Assembly (NCBI GenBank): GCA_001970855.1
Contig: LSSN01000010.1
Coordinates: 1 to 64,000, forward strand
Source of the DNA: Smittium culicis
Taxonomy: Eukaryota > Kickxellomycota > Harpellomycetes > Harpellales > Legeriomycetaceae
Direction: 5' to 3'
Length of the DNA stretch: 64,000 bases
The position numbers and the translations under genes were made by a program. This document shows, in pieces, positions 26,401 to 37,979 of the stretch. How positions within the stretch are numbered: the stretch's first letter is position 1; every line of letters starts with the position of its first letter. The notes under the pieces were generated by a model. The model had not been told where the DNA came from and did not search any database. It saw only the letters and a program-made list of their open reading frames with translations.

Positions 26401-27666
26401 AACTTTGGAGGGTATGATGTTGAACCCTCTTCGTTACAGACAGAAGAGTTCAGTTACAGAGTAAATGAAGTACAATCACTACCAACGAGAAAGCCGAAAA
26501 AATCTAAAGATCAATTCATTACGAGCGATTCATCGTCGGTGTCTAGAAGAGTATCCAACTCCAAAGCCAAAGAAGTTCTGAACAAGCAAGGAAATAAACC
26601 TGACAAATTAAGCAGCAATAATTTTAGCGAGAAAGTGGATTCCGAATTTGATGTTGAAATAAACATTGAATCGCTGGATGAGTCAGAGCCTTCTATGCCG
26701 ATTGAACTGTTTGGTGTGGAACACAGCAGTCATCATCCGGGCGGGAACGCGTCAAAGCCTGGAAAAGGCGAGGTTCGCAAGAGCTCAAAGAGTCAAAATA
26801 ATAGTAAATTCCCAGAAAATGGCGATTTGAGCGGTAACCAGCGCAAGAAGCATAAATCAAACAGCTATGCTACTTCTGGCAGTAATGGCAAAAATAAGTC
26901 TAACCTAGAATCCGGGATTAAGTTTCGCGAGCACAGTGGCAGCAACAAAACGGATATTTATGGACAAAAGAATATCAACATTCCAAACAGCGTGCTACAT
27001 GTTGGGTATAGGTGTGACAACTGCTACGCAGAGCCGATTGTTGGGACTAGGTGGCACTGCATAGACTGTTCATCAAGAAACAAGCATAAACATGCAGGCT
27101 CAGCAGCACCCGGAGCAAGCAATGATATGGACGCATATGGTTTTGACAAAAGTGTTGGGGACGATAGTAACAGTTTCGGGGTTGATTTCGATCTTTGCGA
27201 TGAGTGCATGACGGAGAACAATTTGGCCTTTCAGAGCGGAGTGTTTGGGGTGAAAGGCGGCAGCAACGACCTTGTGGCTATCCATAACCATAAGCACAGA
27301 TTTTTACCGATTGAGAGGCCAGACTTCGAGACCAACGAAGATGATCATTTTGACGAGCCCGACAATTCGCAGTGCGCGTATAATGGCTCAAACCAAGCAG
27401 GTAACGATGGTTTTGACGATTTAGCAGTAGGCGGCGATTCAGGCAGCTATTACAGCGGCAATGGGCCGATATCGATGTACTCAGGCGCACTGGCTAGCAA
27501 AGCGGGTGGGTCCAGCAAGAACAGAGGCGACAGTGTAAGCAGACCAAACCAGGGAATGGACAACATAGGCGATTTTGATTACGAGGACTTTGACTTTTCG
27601 CAGATCGATGGCAATACGCAATCTATATTTTCAAGTATCTTCAAAGACTACGAGTATTTGGCTTGA
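20425..27666 (+). CDS. ZZZ3: ZZZ3-like chromatin protein (SANT/Myb plus ZZ zinc finger), giant
   Basis: Three exons: 20425-22428, 22562-22655 and 22796-27666 (introns 133 and 140 nt, with AACTAATA- and AACTAATTT-type branch sites), 2,322 residues. Residues 1 to about 600 are disordered, Ser/Asn/Tyr-rich, with a 7-unit ETPPVQ repeat. About residues 620-700 are predicted helical (FSTLSLLKQQLCQAVTDLKK...). A Ser/Asn/Thr-rich stretch of about 1,000 residues follows. A SANT/Myb domain lies near 1748-1805 (PWSEYEQNRLEELL; NRWRKISDALGTRT; QVASRVQKYFIKL; PIPGRIP). Basic patches follow, including the AT-hook-like KGRKRGRKPK. A ZZ finger starts near 2101 (HVGYRCDNC, RWHCIDC, FDLCDEC, HNHKHRF). Order and motifs match ZZZ3, the ATAC histone acetyltransferase subunit that reads acetylated histone H3 through ZZ. 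The ZZ finger carries about 40 extra residues between its second and third Cys pairs. The gene is nuclear by inference. Joining exon 1 to the rest rests on splice phase and is fairly secure. Confidence 0.8.
21364..21594 (+). repeat. In-frame 33-bp tandem repeat, 7 units
   Basis: Seven 11-residue units of the form NIPETPPVQ(SR/TN) lie in the disordered N-terminal part of the ZZZ3-like protein. The first unit has Lys for Glu, the fourth Thr for Ile, and the last ends DSE. Units are nearly identical at DNA level, indicating recent slippage or unequal exchange. Proline-directed TP sites recur in each unit. Confidence 0.85.
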
Positions 27667-27981
27667 AAAATAAAATTTTTTTTAGTTGGAAAAGAATATT
27701 TGCTAATTGATATAAAAAAAACTTGAGTACTGAAGTTGTGTAATAAATATTAGAAGGTTTTTTATTTTCTTTTTTTTTTACTGGATTATTTTTATGTTAT
27801 AGTTGTAAAAAGATAGTAAAACTTTTTTTTTTAAAAAATAAAAGCAAGAAATCATTTTGAAAAGGTGATTATATGAGTTGTTGAGCCAAATAGAAATAAG
27901 ATGAAAACAAATATTTTAATAGATTGCGGGAGAAGGAATCATTTGTTTTTTTTATTAGAGAGGCTTAGTGAGGAGGAGAAG

Positions 27982-29171
27982 TTAAGAGATCATCATGGTT
28001 AAAAATACAATAAAGACAATGACAAGAAACAGTAGGATTAAATTTTTAGTTTTTTGTTTTTTCCTGTGATTTTCGTTGGCAATGGTGAGCTCATTAGAGG
28101 CGCTAGAAGTGTGAATAGCGACGTTATTGACGTTTGTTTCTATATTGTCTAGGAGCGATTGTTGGTCAGTGACAATAGTACCGAGATCCTTGAATATTTC
28201 GTTTAGTTCCAAGATACCTTGCTCTATTTCTTGGATTTCGGTTTCGCGTTCAGCAATCATTGAGCTGTTAAAGTAAATTTCGTTGTTTAAGTTAGTTTGA
28301 TGTTGTTGTTGTTGCAGTTGTCTCATTTGATTTCCAGACGAATGTGCTTGTGCAGTGGTAAGTAGGCTGCTAGATTCGTTAGCATCACTGTCGCTGTCAG
28401 ATACGTTAATGGTAACAGTTTGTTTTGCAGCCTCCACTAGCTGTCGAGATTTAACAGCCTCTAAATTTTGAACGTTTTGGAAAATTTCAATAAGTTTTTG
28501 CAAGTCTCTGGTAAGTTTTTGTTGCTCTAAATTCTTTGTTCTCTAGAAAAAAATTAGTGAAGATAAGATTAAAAAATTGGAGAGGAGGGGGAGGTATATT
28601 TGTTAGTGATTATATTTAAAGCGAAAGATATTGGAGGAATAATCGTACATCGTTTTGTTTATAATTATTAAGGCTTCGAATAAGCTCGCTAACTTGTCTG
28701 AATAGTTCTTTAATGGTGTTGGTTTCAGATTGCCTAAATAAAGAGATTTGAAGATGAATTGAAGGTAATTAGATAATGTATTTTTTTTGAGAATAAAGTA
28801 TATAATGAATTTTAAAGGGTGTAAAAGTGAAAAGAATTTTAAAAAAATAGAGCGTTACAAATTGGATCTTAGCGAAGGAGAATCCCTTGTTGAGCCGATT
28901 CGATCGACATACTGCATAACTTTTGAAACCCTAGAATTTAAATCGAAAATCAGATGGGAGATTTTCCTAACCATGGAATCATATTGACTATCATTGTCTA
29001 TTGAATTAAATGTATCATATTAATAAGAAAATAATGGATAAATATAAAGGATATAAAATGACGAACAAGTAGCAATAAAGATAAAATATGAATTAGGGGA
29101 GAGGGGGGCTTACCAGAAACTTGGAGTTGAATATTATTTATTTGATTTTTATCCAAATCGTTAAAAGACAT
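27982..29171 (-). CDS. Pep12/syntaxin-7-type Qa-SNARE
   Basis: Four exons on the minus strand: 29171-29114, 28997-28859, 28733-28649 and 28542-27982 (introns 116, 125 and 106 nt), 786 nt, 261 residues, in phase throughout. The N-terminal helical region carries family patterns such as VRKISHLIFDLNSRV, ETNTIKELFRQVSELI and LEQQKLTRDLQKLIEIFQ (Habc). The SNARE motif runs from about ERETEIQEIEQGILELNEIF through DLGTIVTDQQSLLDNIETNV, with the zero-layer Gln at about residue 202. A single C-terminal transmembrane helix (about residues 242-260) leaves a one-residue tail. This is the layout of endosomal/vacuolar Qa-SNAREs (Pep12, Vam3, syntaxin 7/12). Which paralogue it is cannot be settled by eye. 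The gene converges on the ZZZ3-like gene with about 315 nt between stop codons. Confidence 0.88.
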
Positions 29172-29524
29172 ATTTACTTTAAATAATGATAAGGAAAACG
29201 GAAAGTTTATGGATAGATTATAGTAAGGGAGAGATGAGGATCTAGAATGAAGTTTGTTTTTCTCAAATATACAAAAATGGAGATAATATATATTATGGTT
29301 AATGAAGCAGAGTGAAAATTCAAGAAAGAGAATTATATTTAAAAGCAAATGAAGGCTGTGGGCGGATTGGGTATTTGAATTTTCCCTACAAGTTATTTGA
29401 TATTTTCTTATTCTTTTTTTTAGTTAGGTCCATATATTTATTTCCCCCCAAAAAAAAACGCTGTTACATAAAAGAAGTATATTTACAATTCACAAACCTA
29501 CTCTGGAAACTTTAAAAAAAATCG

Positions 29525-30010
29525 CTGGAGATTTGTCAACAATCCCAAAATCTTATACACTCTTATTTTGGATGATGGAAACAGTCATACCCATTGGGTA
29601 AACCGACAATATGCTTAGAGTCAAATGGCTTTAAATCCAAGATTATTGGCTGAAGATCAAGAGGCTATTTATCGGCACCCTTTTAATAATTACTGGGCCT
29701 ATTATTGGCACTCTTTAATTTTGAGGTTACTGTGTGCAGCATTGAAAGTCAGTAAATGTACAGAAAACGAAAAATCAACGATTCACGCCTGATTTTCCTA
29801 CAATCAATAACCCACCAAGATATCGCACAACTAACCTCCTCAAATTTAAGATTACCTCAACCCCAACGCTCTGCCAAAATAAGTAAACGTTCCTGGATAT
29901 CCAGACCTCCATTAGCTACATATTTCGGCTTAACCAGCTCAGTACCAAAATTGAGCCTTGCAAACCTATCCATCAATATTTGGTGTTCAGTATTAGCAAT
30001 ACATGGATAA
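29525..30010 (+). mobile_element. Decayed Ty3/gypsy-like pol 3' end
   Basis: A frame from about 29525 reads WRFVNNPKILYTLILDDG then NSHTHWVNRQYA and stops. This resembles the end of Ty3/gypsy integrase (a LY.V.LDDG..RHVNQ pattern). About 250 nt further, QPQRSAKISKRSWISRPP resembles the tail found after that domain in many polyproteins. Stops and frame changes between the pieces show it is dead. No LTR was found. Identification is by pattern only. Confidence 0.35.
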
Positions 30011-31204
30011 TAACAGGAAATCCACAACAGGAAGCATTATTAGATCTCATAGGTCAATAATAGCCACGTGTTTTGCTTCTGGATATGAAAATCCAATTCG
30101 CAGCCAATTTTTGCCCACACTTTACCAATGAAATCCTATAGATATTTTACAAGTTAAGCCACAATTAAACAATAAAACAAAGTACATATTTATAAGAGGT
30201 ATTGTGACTGAATGGCGAGTTTAAGAGTATACTCCAGCCACGCAAATTTCGTTATATAGTATCCAAACATCTGTCGACTTCCGTCTGTCAGGCCACTTAC
30301 CAAAAATTTACACATAAATCACCTCAATATTTTCGCTTAAACCAAGCAAAAAAAAAAATAAAAAAGTCTTGAACTACTAATAACTGATTTAAAACATTGA
30401 TTATTAAATACGACATATTATCATACTAATACTTTAATAAATGCTCAAAAAATAACAATATTTTTGAATAAAGAACCCATTTAATTTATCAGTGTTTTTT
30501 TGTAAAAAAAAAAGTACAATTATGTGCTACAATATACCCTATCTTTCAAAGTCGTATATCGATTCATTTTTCTAGAACATAACAAAACCTCTAAAAATAC
30601 GGTCTATCTATATTCCTATTACAGTTATATGTTTAATCTACAATATAAAAACAACCATGATTAAAATACTCATATCAATAGACAAAAAATACTACATAAT
30701 ACAAATGTAAAGCTATTACTGTAATATTTATCTTTAGCTTGCATTGAAATTTGAAATTTACTCTTTTAAAAAATCAAACTTTTATATCACATCTACAGCT
30801 AATATTGCTGTAAAAAATGTCTCGATTTGTCCAAATAATACCTAACTATAGCAGTAATCTATTACAATTCAACTATTAATATAAGCAATATAATTACAAA
30901 TATTATACAATTCAAAACAAAACTAAAACTATTACATCTTTAAATAATGTGAGTGCTCTTATAATTTTAATCAAATAAAACAAAAAAAAATTTTTTTAAA
31001 CTTAACAATTATATATAATAATTGAATCGAAAGAATGATTTTTTGTACTCAAAAAAGATACTTTCGCAATTCCACAATAAATACAATGTAACTCATAATT
31101 AATGTTACTCCACAATTGATATGGTGTAATTATTAGATAAAAGATAAATAAATAATCCTATATTCGCTATTAAATGCATTATAAATAGCAATAAATAGTA
31201 TAAT

Positions 31205-31370
31205 ATAATAAAAATAGTAATAACTAGTAATAAATAGTATAAAATAATAAAAATAGTAATAAATAGTATAAAATAGTAATAAATAGTAATGAATAGTAAT
31301 GAATAGTAATGAATAGTAATGAATAGTAATGAATAGTAATGAATAGTAATAAATAGTAATAGATTGTAAT
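31205..31370. repeat. GAATAGTAAT decamer minisatellite
   Basis: Six exact copies of GAATAGTAAT (31291-31350) are flanked by AAATAGTAAT variants on both sides and by looser AATAGTA-type repeats to about 31205. Confidence 0.9.
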
Positions 31371-33934
31371 ATTATTATTATATAGGCCTTCTATAAGGTC
31401 CTGAAACAAATACATTTAAAATTAATATCTACAAAAGCCTTAAAATATGTTGATAATTTTTAAGAGTTGAACCTTAATAAGATTTGCTTGCGATTAAATA
31501 AATTAGAAACGTTAAGAATATATGTAATATAGCTTTTACCAAATGATATATGTCAACATATCAAGTCGCATTAAATAATGAAATTTCACTGAATAGGTAT
31601 CTTTTTTACATATAAAGAAAATTAAATTTGTTAAATTTATTAAATTATAGTAATATAGTAAAGTATGTAAATAGTTTATTAAGAAATTTAATTTTAAAGC
31701 GGATTATTTAGGCATTTAAATCTATTAAATTTAGTAAACTTAGCTCACAACTTTATATAATACGGAATTTATCGATAATGATCAATTTATCTCTTTTTAC
31801 AGAGTTTCATTTTTAATATGTACAATAAAATCATATTATAGAATTACATGTTGAAAAAAATCATTTTATTTTAGTTTTAGTTTTAGTATGGAAAAATATA
31901 TGCATGAATTCATTGATACATCAAATAATTTTTTTACATTACGTTATATGATTCTTAAATATCATTTATTCACATTGAATAAATAAAAGAAAAAAATTGC
32001 ACAAATATTTTTAATTTTTATATATTCAAAAATATATACACTTCAAAGTAAAAATATCTATTAAAGTTTTCTTTCTTGTTGGAAATTTTTCTTTTTTGAA
32101 AATCAAACTAGTAACTTCATGATATTTCCTTTACTTTCTGTATCTTTAAAAGTGTTCAAGTTTTTTTTCACTACAACTAGACTTGAATAAAAAGTATTCT
32201 CGCACTAATAGTATATATATTAACTATTAAATATACTAGTTTTATATTAAATTTTTTTGAGAATTTTTTTTTATTTATTTATTTACTTTTTTCAGAGAGC
32301 TTATTAAACATAATTTAAAAGCATACAAAAACTAATAAAAGATATTTAAAAAGTTTAAAAAATATTACAAAAATGATTTTTCAACCGACCCCTCTCCGCC
32401 GCTCTAGCAGCTCCATTCCCACTGAGAATTTTTTCATAGAGTATAAGATATATCTAGAAAATTTTATATGTATAATATGTTTCTTGAATATTTTAATTAG
32501 TTATTATTATATTAGATTAAATTTAGTAAAGAATATTCAAAAAAAAAATCAAATATTAAAGGTATTAATAAAGCATTGTTGTCTTTAAATTTTAATAAAT
32601 CTAGAATTAGTTCACAAAAAATAATAAAATATTAAACGTATTCAAATATTGCCTTAGAATTATTGTTAATAATATCATTAAAAATAAAATATTTAAAGAC
32701 AAAATAAAACTTATTCAGCAAGAATAAAAGTGTGATTTTATGAAATTACGAAAATTAGTTTAATTACTCATGAATATTTTATAATATTTTTCACGCAGTT
32801 TTTTATGGCTAATTTAAATATTCCAACACAATTTAGTGATAATTAATTAGGTTGTACTAAAATTATAAATATGACTTCAGTAGCAATTTTAGTATCGTTA
32901 AATTGGACTATTAGGTTTAAAAAATTTAGAGAATAAATTTAAAATTATATTTTTGATCTTTGGCTATTATTTTTACATTCATGATTCCAAGTTCTTCAAA
33001 ATTTCATTATTTGACTTATAATAGTACATTGATGCAAATAATTACCCGAGTTCGCATATATGGAAATGATTGAATCTGTAATATCAAAGGCTAAATAGAT
33101 CATTAGTGCTTCTATAAGTATTATATTCCTATATTTTTGATTCTTGGATATGTAGACCTAAATTAAGGATTGATAAGTTATAGATATAATATAATCTATG
33201 AATCAAAATATATTAAAAATAATTTCCAAGTGATTTTAATTATTCGAGGCTTTCTTAAATCTCTAAAGCTGATAATAATTCTTTAAACCAATTTTATGTA
33301 TAAAATTTAACGGTATATAAAACCCCTGGTTAATTACCTTTGAATATATTCCATCAGTACATGTGTAATGAAAACTAATATTTTCCTCATGAAATGGATT
33401 ACTTCAAAATATTATTAGAAATTGAAAGCTATCATCTTGTGTAATTTTAATAGATATATTATATGAATGAAATTTATACGATACTATCCCGAATACTTAG
33501 AAGATTCATAATGATCCCATATTCTTCAAAGTAGCTGTAATAATTTATAAAAACATTAATAAAACTTCTGTAAGACTGATTTTTAGCCAAATATGCACAA
33601 AAATAGCCACAGAGATCTTATTAGGGCTTTTAAGTATATAATCATGGATGGGGATTTGATAAATACTCATTTTAATATCGGAATTGAATTTTTTTTCAGT
33701 AAAGAATTAGTATCTTTGAGAATTTTTTATAATGTAAATTTGCCTTTCTTTCACAAAGTGATTAGTTAAATTTGTCGATCAAATAATTTAACTTGATATT
33801 TTTATCTTTTTTCAATAGAAAATTGGAAGCATAAAATTTATTTCAGGATCTTAAAATGATACAAATATCCTGAATCTCAAGTTTTATTTCAAAAATTTGA
33901 TCATTTTTAGATTTTTCTGAAGCTTAAAATTATA

Positions 33935-35587
33935 ATGAACACAATAACTATTGCCTCAATTGACCAATAAAATATAATATTTTCATTTCATTGTTATAAA
34001 GACAATCCCGGCGTAATTTCTATATAACATATCTCAAGAATGACCACATCAAAACTAGAGATACAAATAGAAGCTTAGCCTTCCCAAAGAAAAAGCTAAG
34101 CTTTTCAAATTTTATATAAATCCTAGTTTTTAGTCCTTGCCCTTGTCCTCGTCTTGGTCTTGGTCTTGGTCTTAGTCTTAGTCTTAGTCTTAGTCTTAGT
34201 CTTAGTCTTAGTCTTAGTCTTAGTCTTAGTCTTAGTCTTAGTCTTAGTCTTAGTCTTAGTCTTAGTCTTAGTCTTAGTCTTAGTCTTATTCTTAGTCTTA
34301 TTCTTAGTCTTATTCTTAGTCTTTATTCTATACAATTTTAACTCTTTTCTTCATCTTGCTACTATTATATCTCTTTAATCTATCAATCCTTTATAAAAAA
34401 TAAACTTCAAATTATCTTAGACCTTATAAAAATTATAAGATTTGTTTTCTGTTGGAGGAAATTTGATAAAACACATAATTTCTAATTCATTTATTGTTTA
34501 AATAAGTCACCAATAATTTTATATGTTGTATCCGATATTCGTAATCAGTTTAGGAGTAGAGTGTCATTTTATATAATTAAGCGGTATCCGATGACTAAAA
34601 AAAGTTCTAAAGATCAGCTCTGTCAGATTCCGATTTTTTGTATTTTATATTTTAATTTTTATAGCTTTGTGATTATTTTAACTTTATTATTTAATTCTGT
34701 TTTTGTAAACCGCCCGATTGTCTGATATCTATATATCTATTTGTAAAATCGATTTTTATATAGATTTCAGATGTTTACATGTGAATTCATGAGTCTTTAT
34801 TTGGTTTTGAGGTGTCTCAGAAGAGTTTGTTTTTTTTAGGGGATAATTTACTGTTATAACGAGGAATAAGAAAATTTTTATTTTGCAATAATACCATCCC
34901 GATTTTCAAAATTACCATAGTTTTTCATGTGTTTTATGATATTGAACATTTTTTGACATAAAACGGATAGATTAGTTTATAAAAATCAAATAATTTATCT
35001 TAAGATTTAAATTTTATATTTATTTTCATTTTCTATGCGATCTATTGTGATTTTTACAATAAAGAAGAATATTTCAGAATTATTGTAGCGAGAAGGTATG
35101 TTTATATATCTTTTTCATGCTCAAGGGTTTTAATTTTCAAGATAATAATAATTTTTTTTAATTTTATGTATGAGCGAGTAAAAATCCGATATAAATCTTG
35201 AGACCGACATTACTTATATGAGAATAGTGTTTAAATTTAAGATTTTTACAAGATTTTCAATTTATATGTAATAACTCAGATAAAGAGAAGTAGTTTATTG
35301 TAAAATAATACTAGAAATAAGAGGTAAGATATTAATAGAAAGAATAAAAAAGATAAAAAAATAAGGAATAGGACTGGAACGAGGAATAGAAAACTAGGAC
35401 ATGGATAATTTTTGAAAAACTTAGCCTTTTATTGATGGTGGCTAAGCTTCTATTTATATCTCTAGTTTTGATGATGTCATTCTTGATTTTTTTTATATAG
35501 AAATGACGCCTAGATTGTCTATGTAGCATTGAAGTGCAAGGTCTTCTATATTAATGGCCCATGGGGACAATATTAATTTTGTTCATT
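33935..35587. mobile_element. 1.65-kb inverted-repeat element
   Basis: A left arm at about 33935-34135 and a right arm at about 35387-35587 are inverted copies. The core (34001-34080 against 35519-35440) matches at 70 of 80 positions by hand count, without gaps. Similarity continues outward to AATGAACA on both sides and inward to TCCTAGTTTT. Each arm contains its own small palindrome (AAGCTTAGC...GCTAAGCTT at 34072-34103). About 1.2 kb separates the arms; it contains the TTAGTC satellite next to the left arm and no ORF with coding character. Likely a non-autonomous foldback/TIR transposon. Two independent inverted copies of a dispersed repeat are an alternative. No target-site duplication is evident. 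Confidence 0.6.
34139..34326. repeat. TTAGTC hexamer satellite
   Basis: About 30 tandem copies. The 5' end has TTGGTC variants, the middle is uniform TTAGTC, and the 3' end alternates TTATTC and TTAGTC. The repetitive frames through it (VLVL... and KTKT...) are not genes. Confidence 0.95.
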
Positions 35588-37979
35588 ACATTATATGAAT
35601 ATTATTTAAAATCTCTAGATCTTAAAGTCGATTTATTAGGGTCAAGGGATATCTATCTAAATTATTCAATAATTTTTCTTCGCTGTTATTTGGATATTTT
35701 ATATGCTTGATATCCCGGCTAATTTCTTGGAATTATGTATATATCATCCAGTATATAAGGTATGATTTCTTTTGATTGACGTGTTTGTTATTGATAAAAG
35801 TTTATTTTATCAAATATTTTTTTGATATACTCACTCATCTCATAGCAAAGACCCCAGTTTTTGCGAAAGTTAGAGCTAAATTAATTGGAATATATCCTAA
35901 TATATCTAATAAAATAATTTTTAGTTTTAATTAAATGTCTATTCTATTATTTTCAGTTGATTTAGCGAGAAAAAAATATTTTGCGAGTCTTTTAAATGAT
36001 TTATATATATTTGCATGATATTTGTTGCAGTTACAAGAAAATAATGATAAAAACAAGTAAAACTATTCAAATTAGCTTAATTAATTAAATAGGATCACCG
36101 AATTGAATGATATAAAGATTGATAAATTATATGGTCAGTAAAGCGATGAAATCAGGATAAACCACGCTTTATATAGTTTTTAGATAATCAAAACTGCCCC
36201 CTAAACGAGTTATTAAACAGTCATTAGAAATTGTAATAAATTATAATAATATTTTTAAATGATTATAATTAAACTCCATTACTTTAGAGGCCTTGAAATC
36301 ATAGGTTAATCGTTTGGTTTAATTTTTTTTAACAGAATAGAGCGGATGTAAATGTAAATAAATAATGTATAATTAAAGAAATATGTAGCAAGTAATAAAG
36401 TGATTTCAAAATATTAGGATTCATAATCCATATATTATATAAATGATAAAATAGATTCTTATTTAGAATCTTAGGTTTTTCCATAAGATTTTCGATGCTA
36501 TTTTGATTTTTTTATTATATATTTTTATTGATTTTTTTTTCATTTTTAATATTTAAGAGGAATAAGATTTAAAATTTGAAGTAGAGTATACTAATTTTTC
36601 GAGATTATTTGGAGCATGAAATAGGGCTTTAGAAATTTTCAATTTTGGATTGGCTGGTGAGGTTATATATCATAGAATTATTTACTCTTTAAAGCATGTT
36701 TATAACAAAAAAAAAAAGTGAAACTCGGTCTAATATATCAACAGATAATCACTGGGGGGAACAATTTAAAATTTTCTAGCTTATGTGATGAATATTATCC
36801 ACATTTTGTTAAAAAATTAAATTTCAAGAAATGATAATATAACTTTATCCCCTCTCGAATTTTATAAGCTTATGTGATTAAAAATTTTATTTAAAAAATA
36901 AAAATATAATCACCAATATATTTGAGCTTTAAACTTCCAAGATTGATTGTAATTTTATTTGTGTTCATATAGCTTATGAAGAAATTACTAAGAGCAAATC
37001 AATAAAATATGATAGAGCTTATACAGATTCGCTTCGATAAAAAAAAAAGTCTAGTTAAAAAATAATTCAATACATTTATATTACGACTCAGTTAACAAGT
37101 ATATACGTATTAAAATGTTTCTTTAATAACATAATACCTAAAAAAATAAATATGAAAGTAGATTGTATAGTACTTTTAACCAGCTATAACACCGAAATAC
37201 AAACCTGATATATGTAAATAAGGTTAAAGAAGTATTAGAAAGCTGATAATGTACTTAAAATATCTTTAATACTAAATTTAATCTAAAAAAAAGCTGTATT
37301 TTTAACGTATTTTTCTTTTGAATTTGTTTAAAGTTTCATTAATCATAACATTACATAAATTTTAATGTATGGAAGTTAAAAAATATAACCTTTTTTCTAC
37401 TATTGAGCTATACTATTATATTCCACTAATCAAATAAATAAAAACTCTAGACACGTATTTCAAATTGCATAATTTTTTTTGCAACTTTTAATTTTAATTT
37501 TAATTTTTTCGATTTATTTTTTTGCGATTTGAAATTTTTGTGACTTTTTTACTATATTTTGATTCAACAAATAAAATAATTTGAATTTTACAAAAAAAAG
37601 TTTCTTAGCCAGTAATATATTGTCATTCTGAATCGACCAAAATATAACGCGCCTAAAAAGCTAAACAAATACAATTATTCAGAAATTCCAGCTATCAATT
37701 TTATTTTGGAAATAATTCACAAAAGCAAGAAATTAGCGATCCAACTCATTTCTTATTCTAGAAATATAAATCCTATTATAGGAATAACATCCCCTCACCA
37801 TAAATCTTTATATTTTGCTTTATAATAATTCTCTTACTCGTTATTGATTTAATAATCCCTTTTGTATATCATTTAACAAATTATTGATTTTTATCATCAG
37901 TTGATTTCAGAATAGTTAACTGCTAATATCACCCCACTTAATATAATATAATCAAATCAAAAAACTAATTTATTCCAAA

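Larger units (their letters stand above)
29172..37979. other. 8.8-kb gene-poor region
   Basis: Upstream of the syntaxin and of SMU1. It holds a retrotransposon fossil (about 29.5-30.0 kb), a decamer satellite (31.2-31.4 kb), a TTAGTC hexamer satellite (34.1-34.3 kb) and a large inverted-repeat structure (33.9-35.6 kb). The rest is AT-rich sequence in which I see no gene. Confidence 0.6.

Noticed and set aside
32373..32588. Short ORF starting with a GC-rich stretch (PTPLRRSSSS)
   Set aside because: Only the first 70 nt look coding-like, the rest is AT-rich spacer, and no partner exon was found within 5 kb.
34123..34378. Overlapping ORFs of KT and VL dipeptides
   Set aside because: They are translations of the TTAGTC satellite.
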